DNA of 64,000 nt from Methanoregula sp. SKADARSKE-2 (GCA_030919125.1 CP121470.1:930001-994000); one strand, 5' to 3'; positions 1 to 9,614 are shown, counted from the first letter of the stretch. A program made the numbers and translations. Notes: generated by a model from the letters alone, not told the origin.

Positions 1-696
1 CTCACAGGACTTTCGGTAACCAACCCAGTTGCGTTTTATCTGCTCCTGTTCGCGTTCTACGTGGTGAGTTACTTTGTTGTGATCTTCTTCAACACGGCGC
101 TCATCTCCTGCGTCGATGCCAGGCTGAAGGGGAAGGATATGACCGTAAAAGAAGCCCTCTCGACTGCGGCCTGCCACTTTTGGTCGATCCTTGCTTGGGC
201 GCTCGTATCGGCAACCATCGGGATCATTCTCCACATGATTGAAGAGCGTGTGGGTTTCATCGGCCAGATCGTAGCAGGCCTTGTCGGTGGGGCATGGGCC
301 CTTGTCACGTACTTTGTCGTCCCGGTCCTTGTCCTTGAAGACAAAGGCGTCGCAGATTCAGTGAAGGAATCCGTGGCCCTTATTAAGAAAACCTGGGGTG
401 AGTCCATTGTCGGTGCAGGCTCGATCATGCTCATCTTTGTTCTAACCGGTATCGTTGCATTCCTCGGTGTATTCGGCGTCGTCATGCTCAGCACGAGCCT
501 CATCCTCGCAGGGACTGCGATTGCCCTTTTCGTGATTGTTATTGCTATCCTTGCAATCCTTGCATCGGCGATGCAGGGAATCTTCGTCACTGCGCTCTAC
601 ACCTATGCAAAGACCGGTATCGTTCCATCGGCCTTTGACAAGGACCTGATCCAGAACGCCTTTGCCCCAAACCCCCCCCAGCCGGGTAATATCTGA
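1..696 (+). CDS. DUF6159-like multi-pass membrane protein, 5' end outside the window
   Basis: The frame is open from base 1, so the gene begins upstream; 231 residues are visible. The visible part has four or more hydrophobic spans (around residues 10-30, 60-110, 140-175 and 180-205) separated by short charged loops, among them a segment reading DSVKESVALIKKTWGES. Long Ile/Val/Leu/Ala runs and no catalytic motif point to an integral membrane protein of the DUF6159 type found in many methanogens. That family assignment comes from general resemblance and not from a diagnostic motif. Function is unknown. The gene ends about 130 bases before the next one and shows no obvious partner. Confidence 0.6.
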   Translation, partial: LTGLSVTNPVAFYLLLFAFYVVSYFVVIFFNTALISCVDARLKGKDMTVKEALSTAACHFWSILAWALVSATIGIILHMIEERVGFIGQIVAGLVGGAWALVTYFVVPVLVLEDKGVADSVKESVALIKKTWGESIVGAGSIMLIFVLTGIVAFLGVFGVVMLSTSLILAGTAIALFVIVIAILAILASAMQGIFVTALYTYAKTGIVPSAFDKDLIQNAFAPNPPQPGNI

Positions 697-852
697 AAGC
701 CATACATCTTTTTTCCGAAGGCCTACCAATTTCTTCGCTAAAGCGTTCCCTGCCCTTGTGGGTATAGTTGTCCCTGTCCCTGAAAAGAGATCCTTTTCCC
801 CGGCCCCTACCTCAAACAATACCTATACAATACCGGCATGCACCAAGTTAGT

Positions 853-1293
853 ATGGAAAAAATCGCAGCCTGGGGTGCACTGCCGGGGTCATCCACTGCA
901 GAGAAATTCCTCTCCCTGGGAATCGAGCGAAGAAGGACCATCGAGATCCGCATGCTGGACGACATTGCCCGTTCCTATGGTGTTCAGACTTACCTGTTTT
1001 TCGAACCGGATCTGGCGAAAGAGAGGACCCTTGAATCCCTTCAGGCCGAGTACAGGGATGTCTCCGAGTACGAGCGGCCATTCATCAGTGTCGGGAGTTT
1101 CCTGAAATTCACGCGGGAAAATGATCCATCCTTCGATCAGACCTTAAAAGAGTTCCCGCTTATGGTAGAGATTGTAAGTGCCGGGGAGATGGCAGGTCAG
1201 CAGCCGGGAAAGACCGTACCATACGTCACCGGCCTCATGCCCTTCCTTGACGAGTTCGACGTCGATGCAGAACCCCCTCGGACGATCGGCTGA
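853..1293 (+). CDS. Conserved hypothetical protein, 146 aa
   Basis: A soluble, acidic protein that I do not recognise. The N-terminal third (IERRRTIEIRMLDDIARSY) looks helical and charged; the C-terminal half ends in a run rich in acidic residues and proline. I chose the ATG at 853 over the one at 838 because an archaeal TATA-like box (CCTATACAA, about 823-830) lies 26 bases before 853, which fits a leaderless transcript. The 838 start would add only five residues. There is no Cys cluster, signal peptide or membrane span. Neighbours give no functional hint. Confidence 0.55.
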   Translation: MEKIAAWGALPGSSTAEKFLSLGIERRRTIEIRMLDDIARSYGVQTYLFFEPDLAKERTLESLQAEYRDVSEYERPFISVGSFLKFTRENDPSFDQTLKEFPLMVEIVSAGEMAGQQPGKTVPYVTGLMPFLDEFDVDAEPPRTIG

Positions 1294-1438
1294 AAACGTT
1301 CTCTTCACCTCTCAATTTCATCTCCTCTCCTCTCCTCTACCGTCCTTCCCCTCTACCCACTTCACGGAAGTACCAGACACGCCTGCCCTCCGGCGGGTTG
1401 CGATAGCTTTTATAAATCCTCTCCTGCAAATGTAATCA

Positions 1439-1900
1439 TGGCAGAAGAACGCAGACCCTGCAGAGATCCCTTTCCCTCTGGCTTGCAGGCTCCTGCATAA
1501 CCGGGTTTTCCCCGGGGACGAAGATCGAAGAACTACCTCTGGCAGTCCGTGATTGATCTCGGTTTTCCTTTCCGGGCTCTGGGGCGCAATCGGGATCGAT
1601 CCCGAAGTGACTCTCATCACCACCGTTCAGAATGCGGTTTATCGGGTGTACCCCGATCCTATGCTCCGCTCACTGTTTATTACCCACCCAACAATTCCTC
1701 TCCTTGTTTTCCGTGTAGGGGCTTACAGGAATGGGGCTTCGGGCTGATTTCAGACGTCCCCGCCTGCCTTGCCGGGCTGGGAATGCTCGGTATCGTCGGC
1801 CATGAGATCCTGCCCCTCCTCTGCGTGGTTGGACTCGGGGGGTTTTGCGACAACCCGCCGGCTCGCGTAGAAACTTGCCGGATGAGGATCTTATCCCTAT
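1439..1900 (+). pseudogene. Probable decayed membrane-protein gene
   Basis: No long frame is open here, yet pieces of different frames read like one protein. NYLWQSVIDLG (from about 1530) is followed, one frame over, by FLSGLWGAIGIDPEVTLITT (from about 1560) and hydrophobic stretches to 1747. Another frame from about 1749 gives a hydrophobic run with LGMLGIVGHEILPLL. This suggests a membrane protein broken by at least two frameshifts. Family unknown. Bases 1294-1438 before it hold no recognisable feature. Confidence 0.35.
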
Positions 1901-1929
1901 AAATTTCAGGAAGACCAAATTTTAAAGGC

Positions 1930-2673
1930 ATGAGTTTTTCCCCCAAGAAGAATATCTACTGGTTTTTCGACGCCATTATTCCCAGCAGGTACCTTCTCAA
2001 ACTCCGGAAAATTTTAATCTTCGAACCTTTCCTCGGCAATGATATTGCAAGTCGCGGTGGTCTTGCCCATTACGGGTGCCCAGACCGGAAGGATTTTGCG
2101 AAAAACTTAAAGAAGATCCGGGCCGATACCGACCTGCTGCTTGAGGATATCGAGGCATACCACATATACATGGCGACAAAGAGGACGCAGAAGATCCCGG
2201 GGGATATCGCGGAAGTCGGCGTGTATAAAGGCGGTTCAGCAAAGATCATCTGTTCGGCAAAAGGGGACAAGCATCTTCACCTCTTTGACACGTTCGAGGG
2301 CCTGCCAAAAGTCGAAGAGATCGACATGGTCTGGCCATTCTACGAGGGAAAATTCGCCGCTTCCTACGACAGCGTGCAGAAATATCTCGCTGACGAGAGC
2401 AATGTATACTTCTACAAGGGGATCTTCCCGACAACCTCCGACCCCATCCGGGCCAAGAAGTTCTCGATGGTCAACCTCGACGTTGACACCTACGAGAGCA
2501 CGAAGCAGTGCCTCGAATTCTTTTACCCACGGCTGTCCCCTGGGGGGATTTTAATCTCCCACGATTATATCACCGCACCCGGCGTCAAGAAAGCGTTCGA
2601 TGACTTCTTTGTCGGTAAGGCAGAGCCGGTCCTCGAGACCGCAGGCTCCCAGTGTCTCGTTGTCAAGGTGTAA
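1930..2673 (+). CDS. TylF/MycF-like class I SAM-dependent methyltransferase
   Basis: A 247-residue protein with the layout of the macrocin O-methyltransferase (TylF) family. The SAM-binding loop is GDIAEVGVYKGGSAKII (about 98-114). It is followed by LFDTFEGLP (about 122-130), the family hallmark after strand 2, then a metal/catalytic Asp region NLDVDTYEST (about 187-196) and the ISHDY motif (about 215-219). Such enzymes methylate hydroxyl groups on sugars or secondary metabolites; in methanogens they often belong to cell-surface glycan synthesis. The substrate cannot be told from sequence. The gene stands alone, with the next genes on the opposite strand. Confidence 0.8.
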   Translation: MSFSPKKNIYWFFDAIIPSRYLLKLRKILIFEPFLGNDIASRGGLAHYGCPDRKDFAKNLKKIRADTDLLLEDIEAYHIYMATKRTQKIPGDIAEVGVYKGGSAKIICSAKGDKHLHLFDTFEGLPKVEEIDMVWPFYEGKFAASYDSVQKYLADESNVYFYKGIFPTTSDPIRAKKFSMVNLDVDTYESTKQCLEFFYPRLSPGGILISHDYITAPGVKKAFDDFFVGKAEPVLETAGSQCLVVKV

Positions 2674-2721
2674 GGATCCCGTAAACCGGTAACGGGAAAA
2701 AAAGTTCTCTTTTGTCCGTTT

Positions 2722-2901
2722 TTAGTCCCTGATGATCAGGATCCCGAAGACAACAGCCATGAGCCCGAAGATGAGGATGACAATCCCGATCAGGCCCTTG
2801 ACTGCATTGATGACTTCGGGGAGAAACGCTAGCATGGCGTACGCGCCAAGGACACAGAGAAGAAGCCCGACAACGAACGCTATAATACCTGTCTTATCCA
2901 T
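2722..2901 (-). CDS. Small two-span membrane protein, 59 aa
   Basis: A short gene on the minus strand starting with MDKTGIIAFVVGLLLC and ending FGILIIRD before TAA. It has two hydrophobic helices (about 5-28 and 36-56) separated by EVINAVKG, and no signal cleavage site. A GAGGT ribosome-binding site lies about 6 bases before the ATG. Small double-span proteins like this are common beside methanogen genes and have no known function. It is read in the same direction as the MFS gene but lies 40 bases downstream of that gene's stop. Confidence 0.65.
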   Translation of the reverse strand: MDKTGIIAFVVGLLLCVLGAYAMLAFLPEVINAVKGLIGIVILIFGLMAVVFGILIIRD

Positions 2902-2941
2902 TATAACCTCAGTATCTTTTTCATAAATTTATGATATATAT

Positions 2942-4138
2942 CTATTCTTTCGGAAAACCTGCGTTACCCCCCTCATTTTTGCTGAGACTGCGCTGCAGAC
3001 ACTTCCATGGATACGGCAGGAGAACCATGAGAAGTACCGCGGCAGCGATCGGTACCGGGATTGTCCCGAGAGCAGCGGCAAGGGAATAGTGGTCGGCGAT
3101 CAGACCGTTGACCGCGACACCGAGCCCGCCGAAACCGATCGCAAGCCCGAGCATGATACCGGATGCGAGGCCCACATTCTCCGGGAGGAGTTCATGGGAC
3201 ATTGCGATGGTAACTGCGAAGGTCGACCAGAGAGCAAACCCGAACAGGAGAATCCCGATGATCGAGAGGAGACCGGTGGTAAAGAAGAAGAGGCAGAAGG
3301 CAGGAATTGAAGCGGCAAGACCAAAAACCATGAACTCTTTTCTCCCGTACCGGTCGGATATTCTCCCACCGAATACCTGCCCTGCGACGCCTGAGAGGAG
3401 CATAAGGGTCACAATCACGTTTACTTCGACCAGCGAATAGCCGAGGCCGACGAGATACATCGGGAGGAACGTGATGGCGGCAAAGATTGCCCAGGCCCGG
3501 AGGATCGAGGCAACCATAAGGATGATAAACGGCCACTTCGAATGCGTCACCCCATGCGGCAGTTCCGGCTTTGTATGGGGCTCACAGCCCCCTTTAATAC
3601 CCCCGGGTAGAAGATACCGGAGGGCAAAAACCATGAATATCGCAGGGATTACGATGAGCAGCAGCCCGGGAAGGCCGAGTCTCCAGACAAGCACCCCGGC
3701 GAGGGCCGGTCCGATCGCGTACCCGAGGTTGCCCCCGACAACGAAATATGAGGTTAGCAGTCCCCGGTTGTCGCTCGTGCAGAGCCTGCTGACCCGGCTG
3801 AGTGCAGCCGGGTGGAAGCATGCATGTCCCAGTGCGGCCACGATCGCAAAGATCATGATCATGGTGTAGTCGTGGGCAACTCCCATCAGCGAGACAAAGA
3901 TCGCGCTGATAAGCAGGCTCACTGTTATTGGCACCGTGAATCCTTTTGCATCGGAGAGCCACCCGAGCGCCGGCTGAGTGAACGATGACGTCACGTTGTA
4001 TGCGGTAACGAGAAGTCCCGCTGCAAGATAGGAATATCCATTATTCGTTACCAAAAGTGGAAGAATGACCGGGAGCACCGGCATATAGATGTCGGTGACA
4101 AGATGGGCTGCTGCTAAACCGGTAACGGTCTTCTTCAC
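2942..4138 (-). CDS. MFS transporter, fosmidomycin-resistance-like family
   Basis: A 398-residue protein with about 12 hydrophobic helices in two six-helix halves and a cytoplasmic loop around residues 180-200. The start HLVTDIYMPVLPVILPLL and the loop GWLSDAKG after helix 2 match the Fsr-type major facilitator family; the equivalent loop in the second half is GGRISDRYGRKEF. These carriers export small organic molecules by proton antiport; the natural substrate here is unknown. Its ATG overlaps the stop of the upstream methylase by four bases (ATGA), so it is the last gene of the six-gene operon that starts with ppsA. Confidence 0.85.
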   Translation of the reverse strand: MKKTVTGLAAAHLVTDIYMPVLPVILPLLVTNNGYSYLAAGLLVTAYNVTSSFTQPALGWLSDAKGFTVPITVSLLISAIFVSLMGVAHDYTMIMIFAIVAALGHACFHPAALSRVSRLCTSDNRGLLTSYFVVGGNLGYAIGPALAGVLVWRLGLPGLLLIVIPAIFMVFALRYLLPGGIKGGCEPHTKPELPHGVTHSKWPFIILMVASILRAWAIFAAITFLPMYLVGLGYSLVEVNVIVTLMLLSGVAGQVFGGRISDRYGRKEFMVFGLAASIPAFCLFFFTTGLLSIIGILLFGFALWSTFAVTIAMSHELLPENVGLASGIMLGLAIGFGGLGVAVNGLIADHYSLAAALGTIPVPIAAAVLLMVLLPYPWKCLQRSLSKNEGGNAGFPKE

Positions 4139-4767
4139 GCGGTCCTGTCGGTCTGGTGTCTCTCTCTCAGTCGTACTATCTCCACCTCGATTTCCTGCGT
4201 ATCTTTCGTATGGAACGCGAATGTGCGCTTTATCGGGAACGAACCGCTGACGATCTCATCGATAGTCGCACGTTTTTTTGTGTACGCCTCAATAAACGGG
4301 ATCGATCCAGCATTGAAAATACCATAGGTCACCGGCGCGAGCTGCAGGGCGAGATCGATGAACGGCCGGTCGGCATGCTTCTTCTGGGCGCCGAACGGCG
4401 GATTCATCACAACGGTGTCGCACTCCCCGATACGTTCCCGGAGAGCCGGGTTCCCGATGTCGGTTATAATAAATTCGACGTCAGCATCAAGAATTTTTCT
4501 GTTCTCTTCTGCAATGGGCAGGGCCTTTTCATCGGTCTCGACTGCTATGACTCTCTCTGCGCCGAGCACCGACGCCCCGATGGCGAGCGTCCCGGTACCG
4601 GAACCGAGATCGCAGACGGTTTTTCCTTCGATATCCCCTTTCATGAGAGCATGATAGAGCAGCCGCGCCGCTAGGGGCGCCGGGGTCTGGTACTGTTCGA
4701 GTGAAGGCCGGGGGCTCTCAAATCCCGACAGCCGCTGGAGCATCATCTCAAGGTTTTTGAGTTTCAT
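4135..4767 (-). CDS. METTL5-like predicted RNA methyltransferase
   Basis: A 210-residue class I SAM methyltransferase. The SAM loop is CDLGSGTGTLAIGA (about 49-62) and the acidic motif is AVETDEKAL (about 75-83). The catalytic NPPFG tetrad (about 121-125) is followed by QKKHADRPF, typical of the METTL5/COG2263 group. Eukaryotic METTL5 makes m6A in 18S rRNA; archaeal members are thought to modify RNA, so an rRNA adenine target is plausible but inferred. It overlaps the dph2 stop by four bases and the MFS start by four bases, so translation is probably coupled. Pairing with dph2 fits a translation-related role. Confidence 0.85.
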   Translation of the reverse strand: MKLKNLEMMLQRLSGFESPRPSLEQYQTPAPLAARLLYHALMKGDIEGKTVCDLGSGTGTLAIGASVLGAERVIAVETDEKALPIAEENRKILDADVEFIITDIGNPALRERIGECDTVVMNPPFGAQKKHADRPFIDLALQLAPVTYGIFNAGSIPFIEAYTKKRATIDEIVSGSFPIKRTFAFHTKDTQEIEVEIVRLRERHQTDRTA

Positions 4768-5711
4768 GAGATCTCGTCGATTGTGTACTCGTCCCAGGAG
4801 CGGGCGCCGCTGAGGATCTCATATTCCTGCGGTGAGAGGACCGGGACGGGAAATCGTACCTGGTCATCGTAGGCGAGCCGGGGGCAGGCGGTATTCACGT
4901 ACGCCCCGAACCCGAGGTTGAGGAGCTCGTCCGGACTCACTTCGCACATCATAACGACAACGGCCCGGGGAGAGAGGGCAGCAAGTCTCCGGGCGAGTTC
5001 CATCCTCTGTTGCCCCGTCTTTGAAGAGACGATGATGCCGATGGTCTCCACACCCCGGGCCTTCTCCATGACCGCAAACCGACGCCGCATAAGGGTATGC
5101 CCGGTGACTTCCTGCACCCTGCCGGTAAGGGGGTCGAGGGCAACGACCCGCTTTCGACTCGCAAGCGCGATGCCTATCGGGTGGAAGACCCCGGTCCCGA
5201 CGAAGAGGACTTCCGGTGTGGGCCCGGCCTTTGCCGCGGTGAAACAACAGCCGAGCACCTGCCCCCGGTGGGGTGTCCGGCCGCTCCCTTCTGCGACAAG
5301 GACATCGATCCCGTGGGACCTGAGATACTGTTCCAGCTCCGGAATGAGGTGGGCGTGCTGGACAGTAGTGACAAGGGAGATGCTCGTGCTCCGGAGGAGT
5401 GGGAGTGCATTGTGGAGGACGGAGATATCGAAATCGACCGGCCAGGGCTCGCAGATGACGTCCGGCCGGTCTTCGACCGGGGCGTGCCCGAAGTGGACGA
5501 GCACGTCCGCGAACCGGAGGGTATCGAGCGAGAGATCGCACGCGCCGTAACAGGAATCCCCGCTTACGATGACCTCGAACCCGGCCTCCCGGAGACCGCC
5601 CGCAATCCCGGCAGCTTTCCGTTTGAGCCCAGCCGGGAACTGGAGAGCTACGCGGTGTGCCCCCAGGCCTTTGAGTTTTGCGATGAGATCAGAGGTAACG
5701 CTCAACCACAC
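4764..5711 (-). CDS. dph2: Diphthamide biosynthesis enzyme Dph2
   Basis: A 315-residue protein of the archaeal Dph2 family, a non-canonical radical-SAM enzyme that transfers the 3-amino-3-carboxypropyl group of SAM to a histidine of elongation factor 2. The three cluster cysteines are present in the usual places: GDSCYGACDL near residue 55, LGCCFTAAK near 155 and NTACPRLAYDD near 275. VALQFPAGLKRKA near the N-terminus and VHFGHAP near 75 also match the family. The homodimeric archaeal enzyme needs no Dph1 partner. It overlaps hpt by 23 bases and the methylase by 4, within the ppsA operon. Confidence 0.92.
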   Translation of the reverse strand: MWLSVTSDLIAKLKGLGAHRVALQFPAGLKRKAAGIAGGLREAGFEVIVSGDSCYGACDLSLDTLRFADVLVHFGHAPVEDRPDVICEPWPVDFDISVLHNALPLLRSTSISLVTTVQHAHLIPELEQYLRSHGIDVLVAEGSGRTPHRGQVLGCCFTAAKAGPTPEVLFVGTGVFHPIGIALASRKRVVALDPLTGRVQEVTGHTLMRRRFAVMEKARGVETIGIIVSSKTGQQRMELARRLAALSPRAVVVMMCEVSPDELLNLGFGAYVNTACPRLAYDDQVRFPVPVLSPQEYEILSGARSWDEYTIDEIS

Positions 5712-6240
5712 GCACCTTCTCCGTCACTTCGATTTTTACAAGCGACTTGTACGGGCGCCCTATGTCCGGGTTGCCCCGCTGGATCGCGATGCAGACATCT
5801 ACGACCTCAGCTCCGGCGATCTCCAGTGCCTTGAGGAGCGCCTTCATGGTACCCCCGGTGCTCACGACATCGTCGATGATGACGACCCGATCGCCTTTGT
5901 ACACGCCGTTGAGGTACAGCTCACCCTTCGAATACCCCGTCGTCTGGTGAACCGGGACCTCGCAGGGGAGGTTGTACACCCGCTTGCGCATGACCGTCAG
6001 GGGAATATCCGTCATGGTCGAGAGGACGATGCCGATATGGATACCCATCGCCTCGACAACAACGATCTTGTCCACGTTGTTTAAGTCAAGCACTTTCACC
6101 ATCGCGCAGCCAACGTCGCGGAGGAGTGCGGGATAGATGATCGGTACACCATCGGTGATCGGATGGATGAAGTAATTATAGCCCCCTTCGCGCATCACCA
6201 TCGGACAGGTCTCTAAGGATTCAACAAGTCTGTCAAGCAT
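5689..6240 (-). CDS. hpt: Archaeal hypoxanthine/guanine phosphoribosyltransferase
   Basis: A 183-residue purine salvage enzyme that joins hypoxanthine or guanine to PRPP. The PRPP-binding motif VVIIDDVVSTGGTM is seen at about 122-135, following a flexible-loop region with VPVHQTTGYSKGELYL. The length and the N-terminal MLDRLVESLETCPMV match the archaeal Hpt group related to APRT, rather than bacterial HPRT. It overlaps the mfnA stop by 8 bases and the dph2 start by 23, so it is an internal gene of the ppsA-mfnA-hpt-dph2 operon. Confidence 0.92.
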   Translation of the reverse strand: MLDRLVESLETCPMVMREGGYNYFIHPITDGVPIIYPALLRDVGCAMVKVLDLNNVDKIVVVEAMGIHIGIVLSTMTDIPLTVMRKRVYNLPCEVPVHQTTGYSKGELYLNGVYKGDRVVIIDDVVSTGGTMKALLKALEIAGAEVVDVCIAIQRGNPDIGRPYKSLVKIEVTEKVRVVERYL

Positions 6241-7333
6241 CTAATTCACCCATCTCTTGGATAAACGCCTCGATCCGGTCCCGGTGGACATGGGGCATCA
6301 GGACTATCCTCAGGTGTCCCTGCCGGGTCCACGAGACCCTCCACTTGTCCGGAACCTTATCGCAGACAAATGTCGCGACGTTCACGTTCGGGGTCGCTGC
6401 CCTCTTTATTCCGAACGTCTCCAGCCCCGCGATGAGCCGTGCGGTATTCTTCATGCACCCGGCGATGGTTGCCTTGAACCCTTCGACCCCAAGGTAGTCG
6501 AGGATCGCAAGTGCCCCGGCAACCGGGGCTCCCGGCCGGGTCCCCGAGAGGGTGAACTCCTGCTTCACGGTAAGGTACGGAGTGTCAATGTTGAGGGCGT
6601 GAAGCATATCCGGCTCCCGGGTGAGGAGGCAGCCTGCCGGGATGGTGCTCATGCCCATCTTGTGCGGGTCGACTGCAATCGTATTCACGCCCGGAAGTGC
6701 GAAGTCGAAGGGGAACGGCCGGTCGAGAAATGGTATCACCATTCCACCGAAGGCCGCGTCAACGTGCAGGAACAGGTCGTGGGCGACTGCGATCTTCGAG
6801 AGTTTTTCGATCGGATCAACCATCCCGTATTCCGTAGTCCCGGCAATACCTACAAGCGCGATCGTATTGTCATCCACCTGCTCTGCAGCCCGGTCCGCAT
6901 CCATCCGGAAATCCGGATCCAGCGGCACGGGGCGCATCTCAAGGTCGAGGATATCGCATGCCTTTTTGAACGAGAAGTGGGCCGACTCCGGGACGATGAC
7001 GTTCGGGTACTCAAGCTCGTTCCGGAGCACCCGGAAGAGCCGGAGTGCCTGGATATTCGACTCCGTCCCCCCCCCTGTTGCATAGCCTCCGGCATCCGGG
7101 AGATGGAAGAGTGTGCCGAGACGTCTGACCAAGAGTTTTTCCAAGGAAGCGGTACCGGGGAAGAGCCCGGGATCGCCGAGATTGGTCTCCATGAAGATGC
7201 AGTGCGCCTGCACCGCCACCGGGTGAGGAAGCGTGCACATGGAGCTGAGGATGTACTTGTGATCGAGATCCTCGCGCTTCTTCTGCGCAAAAAAGGTGAA
7301 GAGCTCCTCTTCACTGAAACCCTTATTCAGCAT
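6233..7333 (-). CDS. mfnA: L-tyrosine/L-aspartate decarboxylase MfnA
   Basis: A 366-residue PLP-dependent group II decarboxylase. The motif HVDAAFGGMVIPF (about 191-203) holds the Asp that contacts the pyridine nitrogen, and VDPHKMGMSTIPAG (about 222-235) holds the Schiff-base Lys. In methanogens MfnA makes tyramine for methanofuran and can make beta-alanine for coenzyme A. Methanofuran is the substrate carrier of the Fwd complex encoded at 46-50 kb. The gene overlaps ppsA by 11 bases and hpt by 8. Length is normal for the archaeal family. Confidence 0.92.
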   Translation of the reverse strand: MLNKGFSEEELFTFFAQKKREDLDHKYILSSMCTLPHPVAVQAHCIFMETNLGDPGLFPGTASLEKLLVRRLGTLFHLPDAGGYATGGGTESNIQALRLFRVLRNELEYPNVIVPESAHFSFKKACDILDLEMRPVPLDPDFRMDADRAAEQVDDNTIALVGIAGTTEYGMVDPIEKLSKIAVAHDLFLHVDAAFGGMVIPFLDRPFPFDFALPGVNTIAVDPHKMGMSTIPAGCLLTREPDMLHALNIDTPYLTVKQEFTLSGTRPGAPVAGALAILDYLGVEGFKATIAGCMKNTARLIAGLETFGIKRAATPNVNVATFVCDKVPDKWRVSWTRQGHLRIVLMPHVHRDRIEAFIQEMGELDA

Positions 7334-9614
7334 CCCGCGTTCTCGCAGCTTCTAAAATTATACGTTTTTCCGTCTTTGCGACCGCCTCGCGGATCTTCGC
7401 GATGGCATCGATGTTTGCCGAGATGCTGGTGATGCCATGCTTGACAAGCCACTTGGCCATCCTCTGGTCGGACCCGGCCTGACCGCAGATCGAGCACTCG
7501 ACATCGTACGCCCGGCACATCTGGATCGCGTTGTGGATCAGGTGGAGGACCGCAGGGTGCTGGGGGTTGTACATATCCGCGACGTTCTCGTTGTTCCGGT
7601 CGATGGCGAGGGTGTACTGAATCAGGTCGTTTGTCCCAAAGGAGGCAAACTTGATCCCGCATTTGAGGAAGTCCTCGATCATGATGGCGCTCGATGGGAT
7701 CTCGATCATGATACCGAGCGTGACCCTCTCAACATCCACACCGCATGCCCGCATCATCTCCTTTGCCCTGATGAACTGGTCGGGGTGCGAGACCATCGGG
7801 AACATGATGCCGAGGTTCTCGTATCCCTCCATCCAGAGGCGCTTGAAGGATTCGATCTGGAGCCGGAACTGGTCAGGACTCTGGAGGTCACGCCGAATCC
7901 CTCTCCAGCCGAGCATCGGGTTGTGCTCGTGAGGCTCGTTCCCGCCGCCCATCATGTTCCGGAACTCGTCGGTAGGTGCGTCGAGCGTCCTGACCCAGAC
8001 CGGCTTGCCCGGGAATGCGTCAAGGACGATCTTGATGCCGTCGTAGAGTTCCCGGACGAACTCCTCTTCTTTCTTGTTCTCGATGAACCAGCCGGGCGTC
8101 TTGTTGAGGCCGAGAATAAGATGCTCGATCCTGAGGAGCCCGACACCGTCTGCTCCGGTCGCTGCCGCCCGTTTCGCTGCCTCCGGGATGGAGACATTAA
8201 CCTTCACGCTTGTCGCGGTGATGATCGGTGCAGAGCCGATACCTGCCTGGACCGGGGCCGCTGCAGTCTGGGCAGGAGCGGCCGAGGCGAGCTCACCTTC
8301 GTAGACAAGGCCCATCTCGCCGTCGACCGTGACGAGCTGGCCGTTCGAGAGGACCCCCGTCGCGTTCTTTGTCCCGACAACAGCCGGAGTGCCAAGCTCT
8401 CTGCTCACGATCGCCGCGTGGCAGGTCATTCCACCCTCATCGGTAACGATCGCTGCGACCTTCCGCATCGCCGGCACCATGTCGGGATTCGTCATCTTGG
8501 TGACGAGAATGTCCCCTTCCTTTACCGCACCGGTGTCCTTGACATCGCGGATAATGACAACCCTGCCGGACCGTATTCCGGGCGCAGCGCCCTGACCTTG
8601 GATCAAAATCTTTGCTCTCTGCTTCTGCCCCGAGACAGCTTCGGACTTTTTCTTGCTGCCGATCGTAGTGATCGGGCGGGACTGGAGGATATAGATCATC
8701 CCTGCAACGATACCCCACTCGACATCCTCCGGGACGCCGTAGTGGTTCTCCGCGATCTTACCGTACATCGCAAGCTTCGTGATCTCCGCATCGGAGAGCA
8801 CCCGGACATCCTGCCGGGTCGCGGGGACATCGACTAGCTTCGTGCCATGGTCGCCGTCTGCAACGATCTCGACCTTCTTGTTCGAAATAAGCGTGTCGAC
8901 AACCTTCTCGGTGCGCTGATCGAAGACGTATTTGTCCGGGGAGACGGAGCCGGATACGACCGCCTCCCCAAGGCCCCACGAACCCTCGATGATGGTCATC
9001 GGCTCTCCGGTGATCGGGTGGGAGGTGAACATGACCCCGGCCTTCTCTGAGTGGACAAGCTGCTGGACGACGACTGCGATATTGACCGAGTGGTCGTCGA
9101 ACCCCTGTTTTGCGCGGTAATAGAGCGCCCGTGCACCGTAGAGCGAGGCCCAGCATTTCTGGATTGCCTCGACGAGTGCCGCTTCTCCCTTGATATTCAG
9201 ATAGGTCTCCTGCTGGCCGGCAAAACTCGCATCCGGCAGATCCTCCGCGGTTGCACTTGACCTGACCGCGACGATGAGCTCGTTGTCCGCCATTTTCCGG
9301 TAAGCGGCCACGATGTCGTCACGGATCTTGGCCGGCATTTTCACCTTAAGGACAAGTTCCTTGGCCTCATCGGCAACCCGTTCGAGCTCCTCGTTGTTCT
9401 CCACATCGAGCTTCTCAAACGATAAAAAGAGTTGTTTCTCGATTCCGGTCTCGATCAGGAACCTGCGAAATGCCTGGGCCGTGACCACGTAGGCTCTCGG
9501 TACAGGGAGCCCGATGGATGCCATCTCTCCAAGAGAAGCCCCCTTACCTCCGACGGAAATGATATCCTCCTTCCTGATCTCCTCGAGCCAAAGAATATTG
9601 GGCACTTCTTTCAT
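7323..9614 (-). CDS. ppsA: Phosphoenolpyruvate synthase
   Basis: A 763-residue pyruvate, water dikinase that turns pyruvate, ATP and water into PEP, AMP and phosphate, the entry to gluconeogenesis from pyruvate made by CO2 fixation. Domains in order: ATP-grasp-like N-terminal domain beginning with SVGGKGASLGEM (about 22-33), the swivelling phosphohistidine domain with GGMTCHAAIVSREL (catalytic His, about 404-417), and the PEP/pyruvate TIM barrel with GVGLLRIEHL and the closing CSICGQAGSD. I start at 9614 (MKEVPNILWL) as in other archaeal PpsA; the frame is open to 9662, and a GGAGGTGA lies about 19 bases upstream of this ATG. It is first in the six-gene operon and diverges from serA. Confidence 0.92.
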   Translation of the reverse strand: MKEVPNILWLEEIRKEDIISVGGKGASLGEMASIGLPVPRAYVVTAQAFRRFLIETGIEKQLFLSFEKLDVENNEELERVADEAKELVLKVKMPAKIRDDIVAAYRKMADNELIVAVRSSATAEDLPDASFAGQQETYLNIKGEAALVEAIQKCWASLYGARALYYRAKQGFDDHSVNIAVVVQQLVHSEKAGVMFTSHPITGEPMTIIEGSWGLGEAVVSGSVSPDKYVFDQRTEKVVDTLISNKKVEIVADGDHGTKLVDVPATRQDVRVLSDAEITKLAMYGKIAENHYGVPEDVEWGIVAGMIYILQSRPITTIGSKKKSEAVSGQKQRAKILIQGQGAAPGIRSGRVVIIRDVKDTGAVKEGDILVTKMTNPDMVPAMRKVAAIVTDEGGMTCHAAIVSRELGTPAVVGTKNATGVLSNGQLVTVDGEMGLVYEGELASAAPAQTAAAPVQAGIGSAPIITATSVKVNVSIPEAAKRAAATGADGVGLLRIEHLILGLNKTPGWFIENKKEEEFVRELYDGIKIVLDAFPGKPVWVRTLDAPTDEFRNMMGGGNEPHEHNPMLGWRGIRRDLQSPDQFRLQIESFKRLWMEGYENLGIMFPMVSHPDQFIRAKEMMRACGVDVERVTLGIMIEIPSSAIMIEDFLKCGIKFASFGTNDLIQYTLAIDRNNENVADMYNPQHPAVLHLIHNAIQMCRAYDVECSICGQAGSDQRMAKWLVKHGITSISANIDAIAKIREAVAKTEKRIILEAARTRDAE

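Noticed and set aside
7437..8837. A 466-codon open frame on the plus strand
   Set aside because: Antisense to ppsA; no motif and typical shadow composition.
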